Of a DNA stretch of 64,000 nt, positions 7,127 through 17,274 are shown one piece after another. Source of the DNA: Cytobacillus firmus NBRC 15306 (GTDB lineage Bacteria; Bacillota; Bacilli; Bacillales; Cytobacillaceae); assembly GCF_001591465.1 (NCBI RefSeq), contig NZ_BCUY01000004.1, positions 40,916 to 104,915 on the forward strand. Direction: 5' to 3'. The notes under the pieces were generated by a model. That model worked only from the letters and a program-made list of their open reading frames with translations. It was not told where the DNA came from and did no database searches. Positions within the stretch are counted from its first letter, which is position 1. The number at the start of each line of letters is the position of its first letter. The translations under genes were made by a program, and so were the position numbers.

Positions 7127-8395
7127 TTAGAGCTCCTTTCGCATCATGTTGTCAGGGTATACCGGCTTATCAACTTTAAATTGAACAATTTGCAGCGGAT
7201 GGCGCGCTGCATCCAGCTCATTGCCTTTTTCATCCCATATTTTATCGATGACTTGTGTAAAGTTTTCAATTTCAGGGCCGAAGAATTCTACTTCCTCTCC
7301 AGGCATAAATTTGTTTCTCTGCTGCAGGGTAACAATTTGTGTTTCCGGATTGTAATCCAGCACAAGCCCGACGAAATCGATATTCGTCTTTTTGCTATGA
7401 TTTCCAAACATTTGCTCTTTATACCCGGGAACCCCTTCAAAGAAAGCGGTCGCTGTTTCGCGGTTTGCACATTTATCAAGCTCTTTAAGCCATTCCTGCT
7501 TAATCTGGAAGTTATCCGGATCTGCACAATAGGCATCAATCACTTTGCGGTACACGCTTACTACTGTTGCAATGTAATGGATGGATTTCATGCGTCCTTC
7601 AATTTTTAAACTGTCAATTCCCAATTCGATCATACGCGGAATTGATTCAATCAGCTTAAGATCTTTAGGACTCATCGCAAAAGGAGCATCTCCTTCGCTG
7701 TATAAAGGGACTTCATTTTCGCCTTCAAGCTGATACAAATCATAATCCCAGCGGCAGGACTGGCAGCAGCCGCCCCTGTTGGAATCACGTGCAGTCATAT
7801 GGTTGCTGAGTGTGCAGCGCCCGGAGTAGGCAATGCACATCGCCCCATGAATGAAGGTTTCAATTTCAATATCAACCTTTTCCTTCATTTCTTTGATTTC
7901 CTCCGCACTTGTTTCACGCGCAAGGACGACACGCTCCAATCCTTCTTCCTTCCAGAACTCGACTGCCTTCCAGTTGGAGAGGGATTGCTGTGTGCTTAAA
8001 TGCACTTCTATCTCCGGTGCAACACGGCGGCAGGTTTCAATGATCAGCGGATCTGCCACAATGATTCCTGCAACTCCTGCTTCTTTAAGGCCCAGCAAAT
8101 ATTCCTCAAGACCATCAATATTTTCGTTATGAGCAAAAATATTAGTTGTAACATAAATCTTTGCTCCGTATTTTTTGGCGAATTCCACGCCTTCTTTCAT
8201 TTCTTCAAAAGTGAAGTTGCCTGCGTTTGAACGAAGGCCGTATTCCTGTCCGCCGATAAACACAGCGTCGGCACCATAGTGGACGGCAATCTTCAGCTTT
8301 TCAAGGTTTCCAGCCGGAGCAAGCAATTCAGGCTTTTTTACAATAACCCGTTTGCCGTTGACAATTTCGGAAATTTTTTCTTTTACCGCTGCCAT
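7127..8395 (-). CDS. yrrO: U32 family tRNA uridine-34 hydroxylation protein TrhP2 (YrrO)
   Basis: 422 residues, the same length as B. subtilis YrrO. The peptidase U32 signature is intact near residues 178-195 (ETFIHGAMCIAYSGRCTLS), and further cysteines follow in GGCCQSC, consistent with an iron-sulfur cluster. U32 proteins TrhP1 and TrhP2 provide 5-hydroxyuridine at the wobble position of tRNAs from prephenate; they are not thought to act as proteases in this role. It forms a tight set with yrrN and trmR, which together make 5-methoxyuridine. GAGGAGG precedes the ATG. Confidence 0.9.
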   Translation of the reverse strand: MAAVKEKISEIVNGKRVIVKKPELLAPAGNLEKLKIAVHYGADAVFIGGQEYGLRSNAGNFTFEEMKEGVEFAKKYGAKIYVTTNIFAHNENIDGLEEYLLGLKEAGVAGIIVADPLIIETCRRVAPEIEVHLSTQQSLSNWKAVEFWKEEGLERVVLARETSAEEIKEMKEKVDIEIETFIHGAMCIAYSGRCTLSNHMTARDSNRGGCCQSCRWDYDLYQLEGENEVPLYSEGDAPFAMSPKDLKLIESIPRMIELGIDSLKIEGRMKSIHYIATVVSVYRKVIDAYCADPDNFQIKQEWLKELDKCANRETATAFFEGVPGYKEQMFGNHSKKTNIDFVGLVLDYNPETQIVTLQQRNKFMPGEEVEFFGPEIENFTQVIDKIWDEKGNELDAARHPLQIVQFKVDKPVYPDNMMRKEL

Positions 8396-8430
8396 AGAGC
8401 TTCCTCCTCTTTCTTTTTAATATAGTCAAA

Positions 8431-9360
8431 TCAGTAGACAGTTTCTTTGAAGAAGAATCCGGTATCAAGGGGACGATTCGCCGGCTGAATTTCTTCAACT
8501 TCAGTGAGAAGACCGTCTTTTATTTCATCGTATTGTTCCGGATCTTCGGCACATAGATCAATAGCTTTTCTGTAGAGCTTAGTCACTTCAACAATATACT
8601 CAGGAGTTTTTAATATCCCGTCAATTTTAAATGAATCAATGCCTGCTTCAATCATTTCCTGCAGCTCATCTATAATGCAGATGTCATTAGGGCTCATGAT
8701 ATGAGTGCCATTTTCATCTTCGAAAATCGGGTATTTATTTTCCCGTTCCTTATCATGAAGGAACATATTTTTTTCCTGTTTGCGGTTTTCAACTTCCAGG
8801 GCTTTCCCCTGGTATTCATAATAATTGCCCAGCAGGGAGCGCTTTGATTGGAACATGGCAGTCATGCCATGAACCTGCACTTCAATTTCCACCTCGGCAT
8901 TCTCTTTTATTTCAATGATGGCATCCATATTAATCTCTCTTGCAAGGACTGCGCGTTTTGCACCTTTTCTGCCCCAGTAGTTGCACGTATACCAGTTTGT
9001 TGCAGTAGTTTCTGTATTCCAATGGAGCTTCATGTCCGGCGCAGCCGAGCGGGCGGCCATTAATACAGCAGGATCCCCAAATATAATTGCATCAGCATTT
9101 ATTTCTTTCAGGAAACTGATATAGCCTTCAAGTTCAGGCACTTTATCATTATGAAATAAAGCGTTCATTGCCACATACACTTTTTTCCCATGCTTGTGTG
9201 CAAGTTGAACCGCTTTTTTCACATCTTCCTTTGTGAATTTCCCTGCAAGTCTCAGTCCATACCGCTGTTCTCCTACAACAAAGGCATCTGCACCCGCAGA
9301 CACAAGGGGCCCGATATCTTCAACACTTGTTGGCGTTACCAACAGTTCAGGTTTATTCAT
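8431..9360 (-). CDS. yrrN: U32 family tRNA uridine-34 hydroxylation protein TrhP1 (YrrN)
   Basis: 309 residues from the ATG at 9360, which has GAGGTG six bases upstream; an in-frame GTG at 9369 is part of that RBS. The N-terminus PELLVTPTSVEDIGPLVSAG and overall fold resemble YrrO, but the U32 signature is degenerate: EVQVHGMTAMFQSKRSLLG lacks the cysteines. It is therefore probably the non-catalytic or structural partner of YrrO in wobble-uridine hydroxylation. It overlaps no gene; trmR ends six bases upstream. Confidence 0.88.
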   Translation of the reverse strand: MNKPELLVTPTSVEDIGPLVSAGADAFVVGEQRYGLRLAGKFTKEDVKKAVQLAHKHGKKVYVAMNALFHNDKVPELEGYISFLKEINADAIIFGDPAVLMAARSAAPDMKLHWNTETTATNWYTCNYWGRKGAKRAVLAREINMDAIIEIKENAEVEIEVQVHGMTAMFQSKRSLLGNYYEYQGKALEVENRKQEKNMFLHDKERENKYPIFEDENGTHIMSPNDICIIDELQEMIEAGIDSFKIDGILKTPEYIVEVTKLYRKAIDLCAEDPEQYDEIKDGLLTEVEEIQPANRPLDTGFFFKETVY

Positions 9361-9365
9361 TATAA

Positions 9366-10004
9366 TCACCTCTTTTTACTAATTGCCACGCCATCCCCAA
9401 CAGGCAAAATAACTGTATGATATTCAGGATGACTCATTAGCCATTTATTAAACACATCAATTTTTCTAACCATATTCCGGATACGTTTATTTTCTATATC
9501 TGGTTCACACACAAGGCCTTTAAAAAGGACATTGTCTGTAATAATCACACCGCCATCTGAGAGAAATCGTGAATAGATTTCAAAGAACCGCTGATACTGG
9601 CCTTTTGCTGCATCAATAAATATAGCATCATAGGGCCCGTGCTTTTCAACATCTTCCTCGACTTCCAGGGCATCTCCCTTAATGATGATGATTTGCTCCG
9701 TTTTCCCGGCTTCTTCCATATACTTTTCGGCAAGCTGGTAACGTTCCGCATCGCGTTCAATAGAAACAATTTTCGATTCAGGAACTGCGAACGCCATTCT
9801 GAGTGCTGAATAGCCGATTGCCGTGCCTACTTCGAGAATCATTTTGGGTTTTTGAATGCGCAAAAGCTGAAGCATCGCTTCAATTCCTGCCAGCTCCATA
9901 ATTGGAACATTATGCTCTTTGGCGTACTGCTCCATTTTGTGCAGTAACTGGGATCTATCAGGTATTATTTCCTCTATATATGCATGCAGCTTATCGTTCA
10001 TCAA
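9366..10004 (-). CDS. trmR: tRNA 5-hydroxyuridine O-methyltransferase TrmR (YrrM)
   Basis: SAM-dependent O-methyltransferase that turns 5-hydroxyuridine into 5-methoxyuridine at tRNA position 34. Class I methyltransferase motifs: ILEVGTAIGYSALRMA (SAM-binding motif I, about residues 56-71), IFIDAAKGQYQ (about 130-140), and ITDNVLFKGLV (about 155-165). The C-terminus PVGDGVAISKKR matches the COMT-like family. The TTG at 10004 has GAGGTG nine bases upstream; the ATG at 10001 is the alternative. It is upstream of yrrN and yrrO, making a complete pathway block. Confidence 0.9.
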   Translation of the reverse strand: MMNDKLHAYIEEIIPDRSQLLHKMEQYAKEHNVPIMELAGIEAMLQLLRIQKPKMILEVGTAIGYSALRMAFAVPESKIVSIERDAERYQLAEKYMEEAGKTEQIIIIKGDALEVEEDVEKHGPYDAIFIDAAKGQYQRFFEIYSRFLSDGGVIITDNVLFKGLVCEPDIENKRIRNMVRKIDVFNKWLMSHPEYHTVILPVGDGVAISKKR

Positions 10005-10228
10005 GCTGACATCACCTCGATCAGATGGAATTTTATTGTCAAGCTGGGCTCTAAAAGACACTTAGGTCTCAGCCGTTTTTTTATTTAGACATGAAAAAAT
10101 AGCGTTCACAGATAGGATGTGAAAATGCGCTGTGCTGCATTCCGGCTTTGATGAGCCTGTATCCATGCTTGTCCGTGATTTACGCTATCTTAAAGACATT
10201 AAAACACCTGATCTATTTTACCATAAGT

Positions 10229-10264
10229 AAAAGGGGAATGCTATATCTGCACATTCCCCTTTTC
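10229..10264. terminator. mltG terminator (bidirectional form)
   Basis: AAAAGGGGAATG paired with CATTCCCCTTTT around an 11-nt loop, starting just after the mltG stop codon. Confidence 0.85.
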
Positions 10265-10269
10265 CCAAT

Positions 10270-11403
10270 TTAATTATTTGATATATGCTGTGCTTTTTTT
10301 TGATTATGCTCATCCAATGTCTTTGAGAAAAGAACTTCTCCTGATGATGTAGCAAGGAAGTAAAGGTAATCTGTTTCTGCAGGCACCAATGCTGCTTCAA
10401 TTGAGGAAACTCCTGCATTTGAAATTGGACCGGGCGTAAGTCCAGGGTACTTATAGGTGTTGTATGGTGAGTCGATTTCTAAGTCTTTATATAGGACCCT
10501 TGATTTATGTTCCCCATGTGCATATAGAACAGTTGGATCTGTCTGCAGAGGCATTCCTGTGTCAATCCTGTTGTAGAAAACACTCGCAATCTGATCACGG
10601 TCTACTTTCGCCGTTGCTTCTTCTTCTATGAGCGATGCCATTGTCAATAATTTGTGCGGGGTGTATTCCCGCTTCTCCATATCACCGCTATACTCTTCAA
10701 TAACTGATGCCGTTTTATCAAGCATAACTTCGACAATTTCCTCTATAGTCGGATCTTCTTTGTAAAAAGGATAGGTTGCCGGAAATAGATATCCCTCAAG
10801 AGGATATTTAATATTCTCACCCAGGATTTCCTTTGTAAGCAATTCAGGATATTCTGTCATTAAAGACTTAATAAAAGCTTTTTCATTAAGTTTTTTCAAT
10901 ACATCTTCTGGTTTTTTATCAGTTTTTTCTGCAATGATCCCTGCTATCTGCTCAAGCTGTTTTCCCTCTGGAATGGTAATCTTGAAAGCAACTTCTTCCA
11001 TTACCTTGCCTGTTTTTAAGCTATCCAGAATCTCCTTCATATTCATGGAAGGCTTCAATTCATATTCTCCTGCCATGAATCCAGCTTCATTCTTAAATTT
11101 CACATAATATTTAAAAACACGTGCATCCCTGATAATTCCATTTTCTTCAAGGACGGTGCCGATTCCTGTAACAGAAGACCCGATTGGTATCTCTACTTTT
11201 TTCGGCTTATTATTATCGGGATCCACAGGCTTTAAAGCTGAATTAATATAAAAATATCCGCCGCCGAGCACTGCAGCAGCTGAGATTAATAATATGATTG
11301 CAACTATCAGTACAATTTTACGGACTACTTTTGCTTCGCCTTGGCGCTCAATCATTTTTTCGCGTATTATTTCTTTTTTCCCTTTTTGATCGTCTGCCGA
11401 CAT
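10270..11403 (-). CDS. mltG: Endolytic murein transglycosylase MltG (YrrL)
   Basis: Membrane-anchored enzyme that cleaves nascent glycan strands and so sets peptidoglycan chain length. A basic cytoplasmic N-terminus is followed by one span (about residues 28-50), a LysM-like region, and a YceG/MltG catalytic domain with the conserved MASLIEEEA (catalytic glutamate, about residue 245) and the end motif SPYNTYKYPGLTPGPISNAG (about 305-325). Length 377 is typical. ATG 11403 follows GGGGGG at seven bases; GTG directly before is the alternative. A terminator follows, so it ends its own transcript. Confidence 0.93.
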   Translation of the reverse strand: MSADDQKGKKEIIREKMIERQGEAKVVRKIVLIVAIILLISAAAVLGGGYFYINSALKPVDPDNNKPKKVEIPIGSSVTGIGTVLEENGIIRDARVFKYYVKFKNEAGFMAGEYELKPSMNMKEILDSLKTGKVMEEVAFKITIPEGKQLEQIAGIIAEKTDKKPEDVLKKLNEKAFIKSLMTEYPELLTKEILGENIKYPLEGYLFPATYPFYKEDPTIEEIVEVMLDKTASVIEEYSGDMEKREYTPHKLLTMASLIEEEATAKVDRDQIASVFYNRIDTGMPLQTDPTVLYAHGEHKSRVLYKDLEIDSPYNTYKYPGLTPGPISNAGVSSIEAALVPAETDYLYFLATSSGEVLFSKTLDEHNQKKAQHISNN

Positions 11404-11636
11404 CACATATCCCCCCGTTAAAAAGACGTTGGCTTCTTTGGAAATTAACTAGCATGTTTTCTTGCCAACTGGCCTAAGAAATCGTATATATTTATTGTTT
11501 CCTCATACATCACGGGCTTATTATACTATATTTTCTTTTGGAAGTCGCAGGATATTACAAAAACCAAAAAGATTCGCCAATTATTTCCACATTTTGCGCT
11601 GTCGGTTTAATTAACTCCGGCGGAAAAAGAAGCAAA

Positions 11637-11663
11637 TAAAAAACTGGCCCGGGGGCCAGTTTT
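11637..11663 (-). terminator. Terminator after yrzB
   Basis: Stem AAACTGGCCC/GGGCCAGTTT, followed on the minus strand by a T-rich tract; it begins next to the yrzB stop codon and closes the yrzL-ruvX-yrzB unit. Confidence 0.85.
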
Positions 11664-11664
11664 A

Positions 11665-11949
11665 TTAATCTTCCTGCTCATCAAGGAATGTGTTTAGCAT
11701 TTCTTCAATTAGATCCCATTCCTCTTCTGTCTCGATCGGCTGCAGTTCGCCATCCTTGCTGTCTTCGCTTGGGCTGAATGCTGATGCGTGAATTTCAATT
11801 TCTTCATCATCATTTTCATCTTCCCCCACTGGGTAGTAAAGGACATATGACTTGCCGAATTCTTCCGAATCAAACGTGAACAATACTTCGCAAAGCTGCT
11901 CGTTGCCTTCCTCGTCAATTACAGTAATGTTGTTATCTCCATGGTTCAT
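11665..11949 (-). CDS. yrzB: DUF1292 family protein (YrzB)
   Basis: 94-residue, strongly acidic soluble protein with the DUF1292 pattern: an N-terminal beta region ([20 protein letters not shown]), the conserved YVLYYP, and an acidic C-terminus ending [13 protein letters not shown]. Function unknown; it is conserved in Firmicutes in the order yrzL-ruvX-yrzB, seen here with gaps of 2 and 14 bases. Confidence 0.9.
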   Translation of the reverse strand: MNHGDNNITVIDEEGNEQLCEVLFTFDSEEFGKSYVLYYPVGEDENDDEEIEIHASAFSPSEDSKDGELQPIETEEEWDLIEEMLNTFLDEQED

Positions 11950-11963
11950 TTCTGTTCACCTCA

Positions 11964-12380
11964 TTAAATTTGGCTATTTAAAAAGCCTTGTAAAATCATG
12001 ACGGCTGCCATTTTATCAATGACTTTTTTCCGTTTTTTGCGGCTTACATCCGCTTCCAGCAACACTCTTTCAGCTGCCATTGTTGAGAGCCGCTCGTCCC
12101 ATAATACGACCGGAAGGCCAAATAGCTTTTCCAGCTCTGAAGCAAAGAACTGGCTTGCTTCACCGCGGGGGCCAATGGTTCCATTCATATTTTTAGGAAA
12201 GCCGACAACAATTTTACTGACTTCATGCTCTTTTATTATTTCACCAATTCTTTCAAAACCAAACTCTTTTTCTTCCTCGTTGATTTTGATGGTTTCCAAG
12301 CCCTGCGCTGTCCATCCGAGCGCATCGCTTAGAGCGACACCGACCGTCTTAGAGCCGACATCCAATCCCATAGTCCGCAT
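11964..12380 (-). CDS. ruvX: RuvX/YqgF-type nuclease (YrrK)
   Basis: 138 residues with an RNase H-like fold. [19 protein letters not shown] carries the first catalytic aspartate, [12 protein letters not shown] the middle strand, and [12 protein letters not shown] the acidic pair near residues 100-110. The family was named Holliday junction resolvase by homology and is also implicated in 16S rRNA 5' maturation; the sequence cannot separate these roles. It sits between yrzL and yrzB in an operon. Confidence 0.9.
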   Translation of the reverse strand: MRTMGLDVGSKTVGVALSDALGWTAQGLETIKINEEEKEFGFERIGEIIKEHEVSKIVVGFPKNMNGTIGPRGEASQFFASELEKLFGLPVVLWDERLSTMAAERVLLEADVSRKKRKKVIDKMAAVMILQGFLNSQI

Positions 12381-12382
12381 GT

Positions 12383-12649
12383 TTATCCCTCACGCTGCTG
12401 TTTTAAGTATGATTTAACCAATTCTTCGATGATCTCATCCCGTTCAAGTTTACGGATGATATTGCGTGCATCCTTATGGCGGGGAATGTAAGCCGGGTCC
12501 CCGGATAGCAGATAACCGACAATTTGGTTAATCGGGTTATACCCTTTTTCCTGGAGGGCACCGTATACTTGAAACAAAACTTCATTCACATCTTGTTCGA
12601 TTGGTTCTTCAGGAAAATTAAACCTCATTGTTTTATCAAATGAGCTCAT
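12383..12649 (-). CDS. yrzL: IreB family regulatory phosphoprotein (YrzL, UPF0297)
   Basis: 88 residues, with [12 protein letters not shown] at the N-terminus and [20 protein letters not shown] in the middle, diagnostic of the IreB/UPF0297 family. In enterococci IreB is phosphorylated by the PASTA kinase IreK and affects cephalosporin resistance; the role in bacilli is inferred. Threonine 7 falls where the family phosphosite region lies. It begins the yrzL-ruvX-yrzB operon, two bases from ruvX. The 238-base gap to alaS holds an ACCGGT-containing repeat near 12695-12712 but no clear gene. Confidence 0.88.
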   Translation of the reverse strand: MSSFDKTMRFNFPEEPIEQDVNEVLFQVYGALQEKGYNPINQIVGYLLSGDPAYIPRHKDARNIIRKLERDEIIEELVKSYLKQQREG

Positions 12650-12887
12650 ATCTTACACCTCGCTTTTCTGTATGACGGATAGGATAGCTTATATTAACCG
12701 GTATTGTACCGGTGCATAGCCAGCTTGTCCTCCTCTTCATAACGGTTTGGCTGCCGCCTGAATAAACAGAGCGATCAATAAATGATTTTGTTCCTGACAG
12801 GAAAACATGGTGAAGTACAAGCTGTTTCTTCCTGATGATGAACAATCTCTCTTGGTTACCTCCATTTTACACTACTTCACAGGGATA

Positions 12888-15521
12888 TCAAACGGATTTA
12901 ACCCATTCTTCCACAAATTGCAGAGCACTTTCAAGTTTTTCCGGGTCTTTTCCGCCAGCCTGGGCCATATCCGGACGGCCCCCGCCTCCGCCGCCGCATT
13001 TTGCAGCAACTTCTTTGACCGCTTTGCCCGCATGGAAGCCTTTTTTGATCAGATCATCTGTCACCCCGGCAATAATATTCACTTTTCCCTCGTTTACACT
13101 TCCTAATACAACTACAGCAGATCCCAGTTTTTGCTTTAAATCGTCAGCCATATTGCGCAGGTTATTCATGTCTGATGCCTGTACCTTCTCGGCAAGAACA
13201 GTAATGCCATTGACTTCTTTCGCCTTTGATACCAGGCTTCCTGCTTCAATATTGCCCAATTTCGCTGCTAAAGATTCATTTTCGCGCTGCAGCTGCTTCA
13301 TTTCCCCAAGCAGTACATCAATTCTTGCAGACAAATCTTTAGGATTAGTTTTTAATTTGCCGGAAGCTTCCTTTAATACAGTAATCTGATCATTCATTAG
13401 CTTGTATGCAGATTCTCCAGTTACTGCTTCTATTCTGCGAGTTCCAGCGCCAATTCCGCTTTCCGATTGGATCTTGAACAATCCGATTGAAGCAGTATTA
13501 GGAACATGGCATCCGCCGCAAAGCTCGAGACTGTAATCCCCAACCTGAACAACCCGGACAATCTTGCCATATTTCTCACCAAATAGAGCCATAGCCCCCA
13601 TTGCCTTTGCCTCTTCAATGTCCTTGTAGTTGATTTCAACTTCAAGGCTTTGCCAAATTTGTTCGTTGACAATCGCTTCAATTTTCTCAAGCTCTTTAGA
13701 ATTAATTTGCCCGAAATGAGAGAAGTCAAAACGCAGGCGATCAGGCCCTACCAAAGAACCAGCCTGGTTAACATGGCCTCCCAAAACATCCTTTAAAGCC
13801 TGATGCAGCAAGTGAGTTGCAGTATGATTCTTAATTATCTTTGAACGGATTTGCTCATTTACAGAAGCTAACACAGACGCTTCAGCCTTCAGTGTTCCTT
13901 TTTCAACGACAGCTCTATGAAGGTTTTGTCCATTCGGAGCTTTTTGGACATCCTTAATGGAAACCTTTAAACCTTCTGCCTCAAGAGTTCCCTGGTCAGC
14001 AATCTGTCCGCCGCTCTCTGCGTAAAATGGTGTTTCATCCAGGATCAGCTGAATCTCTTCACCAGCATGAGCTTCTTCAATTAATTGCCCATCCTTCACA
14101 ATTGCTGCGATTGTGGCATTTGTTTGAAGCTTATCATATCCGACAAATTGGCTTTCAGTTTTCAGCTCGCCCAATACTCCACCCTGGACCTGCATGGAAT
14201 CTACATCCTGACGTGCTGAACGTGCACGCTCACGCTGTCCTTCCATTTCCTTTTCAAATCCCGCATGATCCACTTTCATGCCTTCTTCTTCAGCATATTC
14301 CTCCGTTAATTCAACCGGGAATCCGTACGTATCATAAAGACGGAAAACATCTTCACCCTGAATTGTAACACTGCCTTTTTCTTTTTCTTTCTTGATAACA
14401 GAAGAAAGAATGGCCAGTCCTTCATGAAGTGTTTCATGGAAACGTTCTTCTTCGTTCTTGATGACCTTTTGAATGAATTCTGTTTTTTCTTTTACTTCCG
14501 GATAGAAGTCATTCATAATTTCGCCGACAACCGGCACCAATTGATACATGAATGGTTCGTTAATATTGATTTGTTTAGCGTATCTGACAGCACGGCGAAG
14601 CAGTCTTCTTAATACATATCCTCGTCCTTCATTAGAAGGCAGAGCACCGTCACCAACAGCAAAGGCTACTGTGCGGATATGGTCCGCAATAATCTTAAAT
14701 GCTACATCCGTTTCTTTTGAAGATCCATATTTCCGGCCAGAAATTTCCTCAGTTCCCCGGATGATCGGCATAAATAAGTCTGTATCAAAGTTGGTAGGAA
14801 CATTTTGAACAACAGATGCCATCCGCTCAAGTCCCATCCCGGTATCAATATTTTTCTTAGGAAGCGGGGTATAAGTGCCATCAGGATTATGATTGAATTC
14901 TGAAAACACAAGATTCCAGACTTCAAGATAGCGTTCGTTTTCACCGCCGGGATAAAGCTCAGGATCTTCCGCGTCATTACCATATTCAGTACCGCGATCA
15001 TAGAAGATCTCTGTATTTGGCCCGCTTGGACCTTCTCCGATATCCCAGAAGTTTCCTTCAAGACGAATAATTCTCTCTTCCGGTACACCTACTTTTTCTC
15101 TCCAGATGTTAAAAGCTTCATTATCCTCAGGATGAATCGTAACTGAAAGCTTTTCTTCAGCAAAGCCGATCCATTTTTTATCAGTCAAAAACTCCCAAGC
15201 CCAGACGATTGCTTCTTCTTTAAAGTAATCACCAATTGAGAAGTTGCCCAGCATTTCAAAAAAAGTATGATGTCTTGCTGTTTTACCGACATTTTCAATA
15301 TCGTTTGTGCGGATGGATTTTTGGGCATTTGTAATCCTTGGGTTCTCTGGGATGACACGGCCGTCAAAATATTTTTTCAGAGTGGCGACACCACTGTTAA
15401 TCCAGAGAAGGGAAGGATCTTCGTGAGGAACGAGGGATGCGCTCGGTTCAACAGCGTGTCCTTTCTCTTTAAAGAAATCCAGGAACATTCGGCGTATTTC
15501 AGCACCTGATAATTGTTTCAT
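12888..15521 (-). CDS. alaS: Alanyl-tRNA synthetase
   Basis: Class II synthetase charging tRNA-Ala, with editing of serine and glycine. 877 residues: aminoacylation domain starting [17 protein letters not shown], editing domain with zinc-site motifs HTATHLLHQ (near residue 568) and CGGCH (near 667), and C-terminal DHHA1 region with a glycine run and [12 protein letters not shown] 15521 follows AGGAGG at eight bases; the 14 codons upstream in frame lie in the leader. Controlled by an alanine-type T-box riboswitch directly upstream. Confidence 0.97.
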   Translation of the reverse strand: MKQLSGAEIRRMFLDFFKEKGHAVEPSASLVPHEDPSLLWINSGVATLKKYFDGRVIPENPRITNAQKSIRTNDIENVGKTARHHTFFEMLGNFSIGDYFKEEAIVWAWEFLTDKKWIGFAEEKLSVTIHPEDNEAFNIWREKVGVPEERIIRLEGNFWDIGEGPSGPNTEIFYDRGTEYGNDAEDPELYPGGENERYLEVWNLVFSEFNHNPDGTYTPLPKKNIDTGMGLERMASVVQNVPTNFDTDLFMPIIRGTEEISGRKYGSSKETDVAFKIIADHIRTVAFAVGDGALPSNEGRGYVLRRLLRRAVRYAKQININEPFMYQLVPVVGEIMNDFYPEVKEKTEFIQKVIKNEEERFHETLHEGLAILSSVIKKEKEKGSVTIQGEDVFRLYDTYGFPVELTEEYAEEEGMKVDHAGFEKEMEGQRERARSARQDVDSMQVQGGVLGELKTESQFVGYDKLQTNATIAAIVKDGQLIEEAHAGEEIQLILDETPFYAESGGQIADQGTLEAEGLKVSIKDVQKAPNGQNLHRAVVEKGTLKAEASVLASVNEQIRSKIIKNHTATHLLHQALKDVLGGHVNQAGSLVGPDRLRFDFSHFGQINSKELEKIEAIVNEQIWQSLEVEINYKDIEEAKAMGAMALFGEKYGKIVRVVQVGDYSLELCGGCHVPNTASIGLFKIQSESGIGAGTRRIEAVTGESAYKLMNDQITVLKEASGKLKTNPKDLSARIDVLLGEMKQLQRENESLAAKLGNIEAGSLVSKAKEVNGITVLAEKVQASDMNNLRNMADDLKQKLGSAVVVLGSVNEGKVNIIAGVTDDLIKKGFHAGKAVKEVAAKCGGGGGGRPDMAQAGGKDPEKLESALQFVEEWVKSV

Positions 15522-15562
15522 TCTAATCAACCTCCTAAAATATGTAAAAACTTTTAAATACA

Positions 15563-15865
15563 CAAAAAAAAGCCCTCATCCCTGGACAGGGACGAGAGCT
15601 TGCTCGCGGTACCACCCTGATTATGGAAGTTAAATGAATAATAACCAGATCCTTATCCGGTTTATTAGGCAATCTCCCATCTCTCAGATCCTTAACGCGG
15701 AAATACGGCAGGGATTAGCTGCACTCAGGATTAGCTTTCTGTTATCCTTCATCTGGGAGTTCTTTCAGCCATGGAACTCCCTCTCTTGTATGAATGCAGC
15801 GTTGCATTCATGCAGATGGCCTATAACATACTCATTCCGTCAAAATGTTTAATATATGACTTTAT
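15563..15865 (-). promoter_or_regulatory. T-box riboswitch controlling alaS
   Basis: The minus strand contains the canonical T-box sequence AGGGTGGTACCGCG (15605-15618), followed by a terminator helix (CTCTCGTCCC... and GGGATGAGGGC) and eight T residues. Upstream lie stem I features: GAGTA, an AGAGAG bulge and a GGCTGAAAG apical loop. By alignment with the hisS T-box in this window the specifier is GCU (15733-15735, alanine). Uncharged tRNA-Ala should stabilise the antiterminator. The stretch GCTAATCC occurs twice near the specifier. Confidence 0.93.
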
Positions 15866-15871
15866 AGACGC

Positions 15872-15901
15872 ATTATAGCGATTTACCTTTATTGTTGTCA
15901 A
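15872..15901 (-). promoter_or_regulatory. Sigma-A promoter of the alaS leader
   Basis: TTGACA (15896-15901), 18-base spacer, TATAAT (15872-15877) on the minus strand. It lies immediately after the yrrI stop codon. Confidence 0.85.
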
Positions 15902-15906
15902 CATCA

Positions 15907-16992
15907 TCATGAGGTTCCGCTGATTTTTGGCTGTTTATTTTTTGAAAAGTGCTTTTTTGCATGTATCATACTTACTTTAATGACAGCTAAAATTGGAACT
16001 GCAATAATCAAACCCAAAATCCCTCCTGCTTCTCCGCCGGCCAGCAGTGCGAGCATAATGAGAAGAGGGTGCATATGAAGACTTTTTCCAACAATCAGGG
16101 GTGATAGGATATTCCCCTCAAGGAATTGAAGAACAATAATAATCCCAATTGTTATGACGATCATTTTAACCGATAAAGCTGAAGCAATGATGACAGCAGG
16201 AACCGCTCCGATAATTGGACCAAAATAAGGAATTACATTGGTAACACCTATTATAGTGCCCAGCAAAAGAGGATAGCGCATATCAAAAACCCAGAATAGC
16301 AGAGAAGAAATTGTCCCTATGGCTGCACATACCAGAAGCTGTCCTCTGATATAGCTTCCGAGGGATCTATCTATATCTCTTAAGAATAGCACGCCTTCCT
16401 TCCGCCATTTCCTTGGCGTCAAGTACCAGGCAGCTCTTTTCATAATCGAAAAATCTTTAAGAAGGTAAAAGGAAATGAAGGGAATAACTGCGATAATCAC
16501 AGCATAGTTCAGTACATTCAGAAAAAATGTGATTACCTTTGATAAAAGATTATTTAATCGTTGCTCTACAGCAGCAATAACATCATCAATCCTGGTCTGC
16601 AGGCCATCTGGCCATGTTGATGTTTTACTCTGAATCGCGTCGATCCACCCGCGATACTGATTTGCAAAATGAGGTGCATTTTCCGCCAGATCACGCAATT
16701 GATGAATAAAAGCCGGAATCCCTTTATATAGGATAAGGCCAATTCCCCCGAAGAACAACAAATATATAATAAAAACGGCAAGCCCCCTGTGAAGGCCCGT
16801 TTCATGCAATTTTTCCACGATCGGGTGAAGAAGATATGTAATAAATGCCCCAATGATAAAAGGAATGAGAACGGCAAATATGATTTCCAGAAAGGGCATC
16901 CATAATGCCTGGAGCTTTAGGAAAACTAAGATCACAATAAACAAGAGAAGCAGAAATCCAAGCCGGTAGTACCATTTCATTTGAATATTCAA
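15907..16992 (-). CDS. yrrI: AI-2E family transporter (YrrI)
   Basis: 361-residue polytopic membrane protein of the UPF0118/AI-2E family, with about seven to eight hydrophobic spans: a pair at 8-55, one near 65-85, then four or five after residue 150. It has the family stretch GVTNVIPYFGPIIGAVPAV near residue 255. Members are proposed exporters or sodium/proton transporters; the substrate here is unknown. TTG 16992 follows AGGAGGCGGG. It is upstream of alaS, but the T-box has its own promoter. Confidence 0.85.
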   Translation of the reverse strand: MNIQMKWYYRLGFLLLLFIVILVFLKLQALWMPFLEIIFAVLIPFIIGAFITYLLHPIVEKLHETGLHRGLAVFIIYLLFFGGIGLILYKGIPAFIHQLRDLAENAPHFANQYRGWIDAIQSKTSTWPDGLQTRIDDVIAAVEQRLNNLLSKVITFFLNVLNYAVIIAVIPFISFYLLKDFSIMKRAAWYLTPRKWRKEGVLFLRDIDRSLGSYIRGQLLVCAAIGTISSLLFWVFDMRYPLLLGTIIGVTNVIPYFGPIIGAVPAVIIASALSVKMIVITIGIIIVLQFLEGNILSPLIVGKSLHMHPLLIMLALLAGGEAGGILGLIIAVPILAVIKVSMIHAKKHFSKNKQPKISGTS

Positions 16993-17074
16993 TATGGCCC
17001 GCCTCCTTGTTTTTATTGTGATAGCTTCCCTGGGATTTATGCATCTTACTTAGTAAGATTAGCCTGAAGCTGCG

Positions 17075-17105
17075 CAAAAAAGCTGGCCCTTTTTAAGAAC
17101 CAGCC
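17075..17105 (-). terminator. Terminator after yrzQ
   Basis: GCTGG/CCAGC stem with a 13-nt loop, followed by T residues on the minus strand, just after the yrzQ stop. Confidence 0.7.
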
Positions 17106-17114
17106 ATGATCATT

Positions 17115-17249
17115 TTAAAATAAAGCTTTTGTTATTCTTTTTCGGATGCGTTTCATTTTTCGGCCTGATATCATATTATTCTTTTGGGCGTAATTATAAG
17201 CAGCCATTCCTGCCCCAAGCATCATTGCAGAGGTTAATATTCTGTTCAA
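17115..17249 (-). CDS. yrzQ: YrzQ family small protein (DUF3918), 44 aa
   Basis: TTG at 17249 follows AAGAGGTGAG and opens a 44-codon frame: MNRILTSAMMLGAGMAAYN, an alanine/glycine-rich hydrophobic segment, then a very basic tail (RKMKRIRKRITKALF). This is the pattern of the YrzQ/DUF3918 family: a small membrane-associated protein of unknown function. Position upstream of yrrI and next to yrzR and yrrD matches B. subtilis. The non-ATG start and short length make it easy to overlook. Confidence 0.7.
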   Translation of the reverse strand: MNRILTSAMMLGAGMAAYNYAQKNNMISGRKMKRIRKRITKALF

Positions 17250-17274
17250 ACTGGCTCACCTCTTCCGTTAATTC

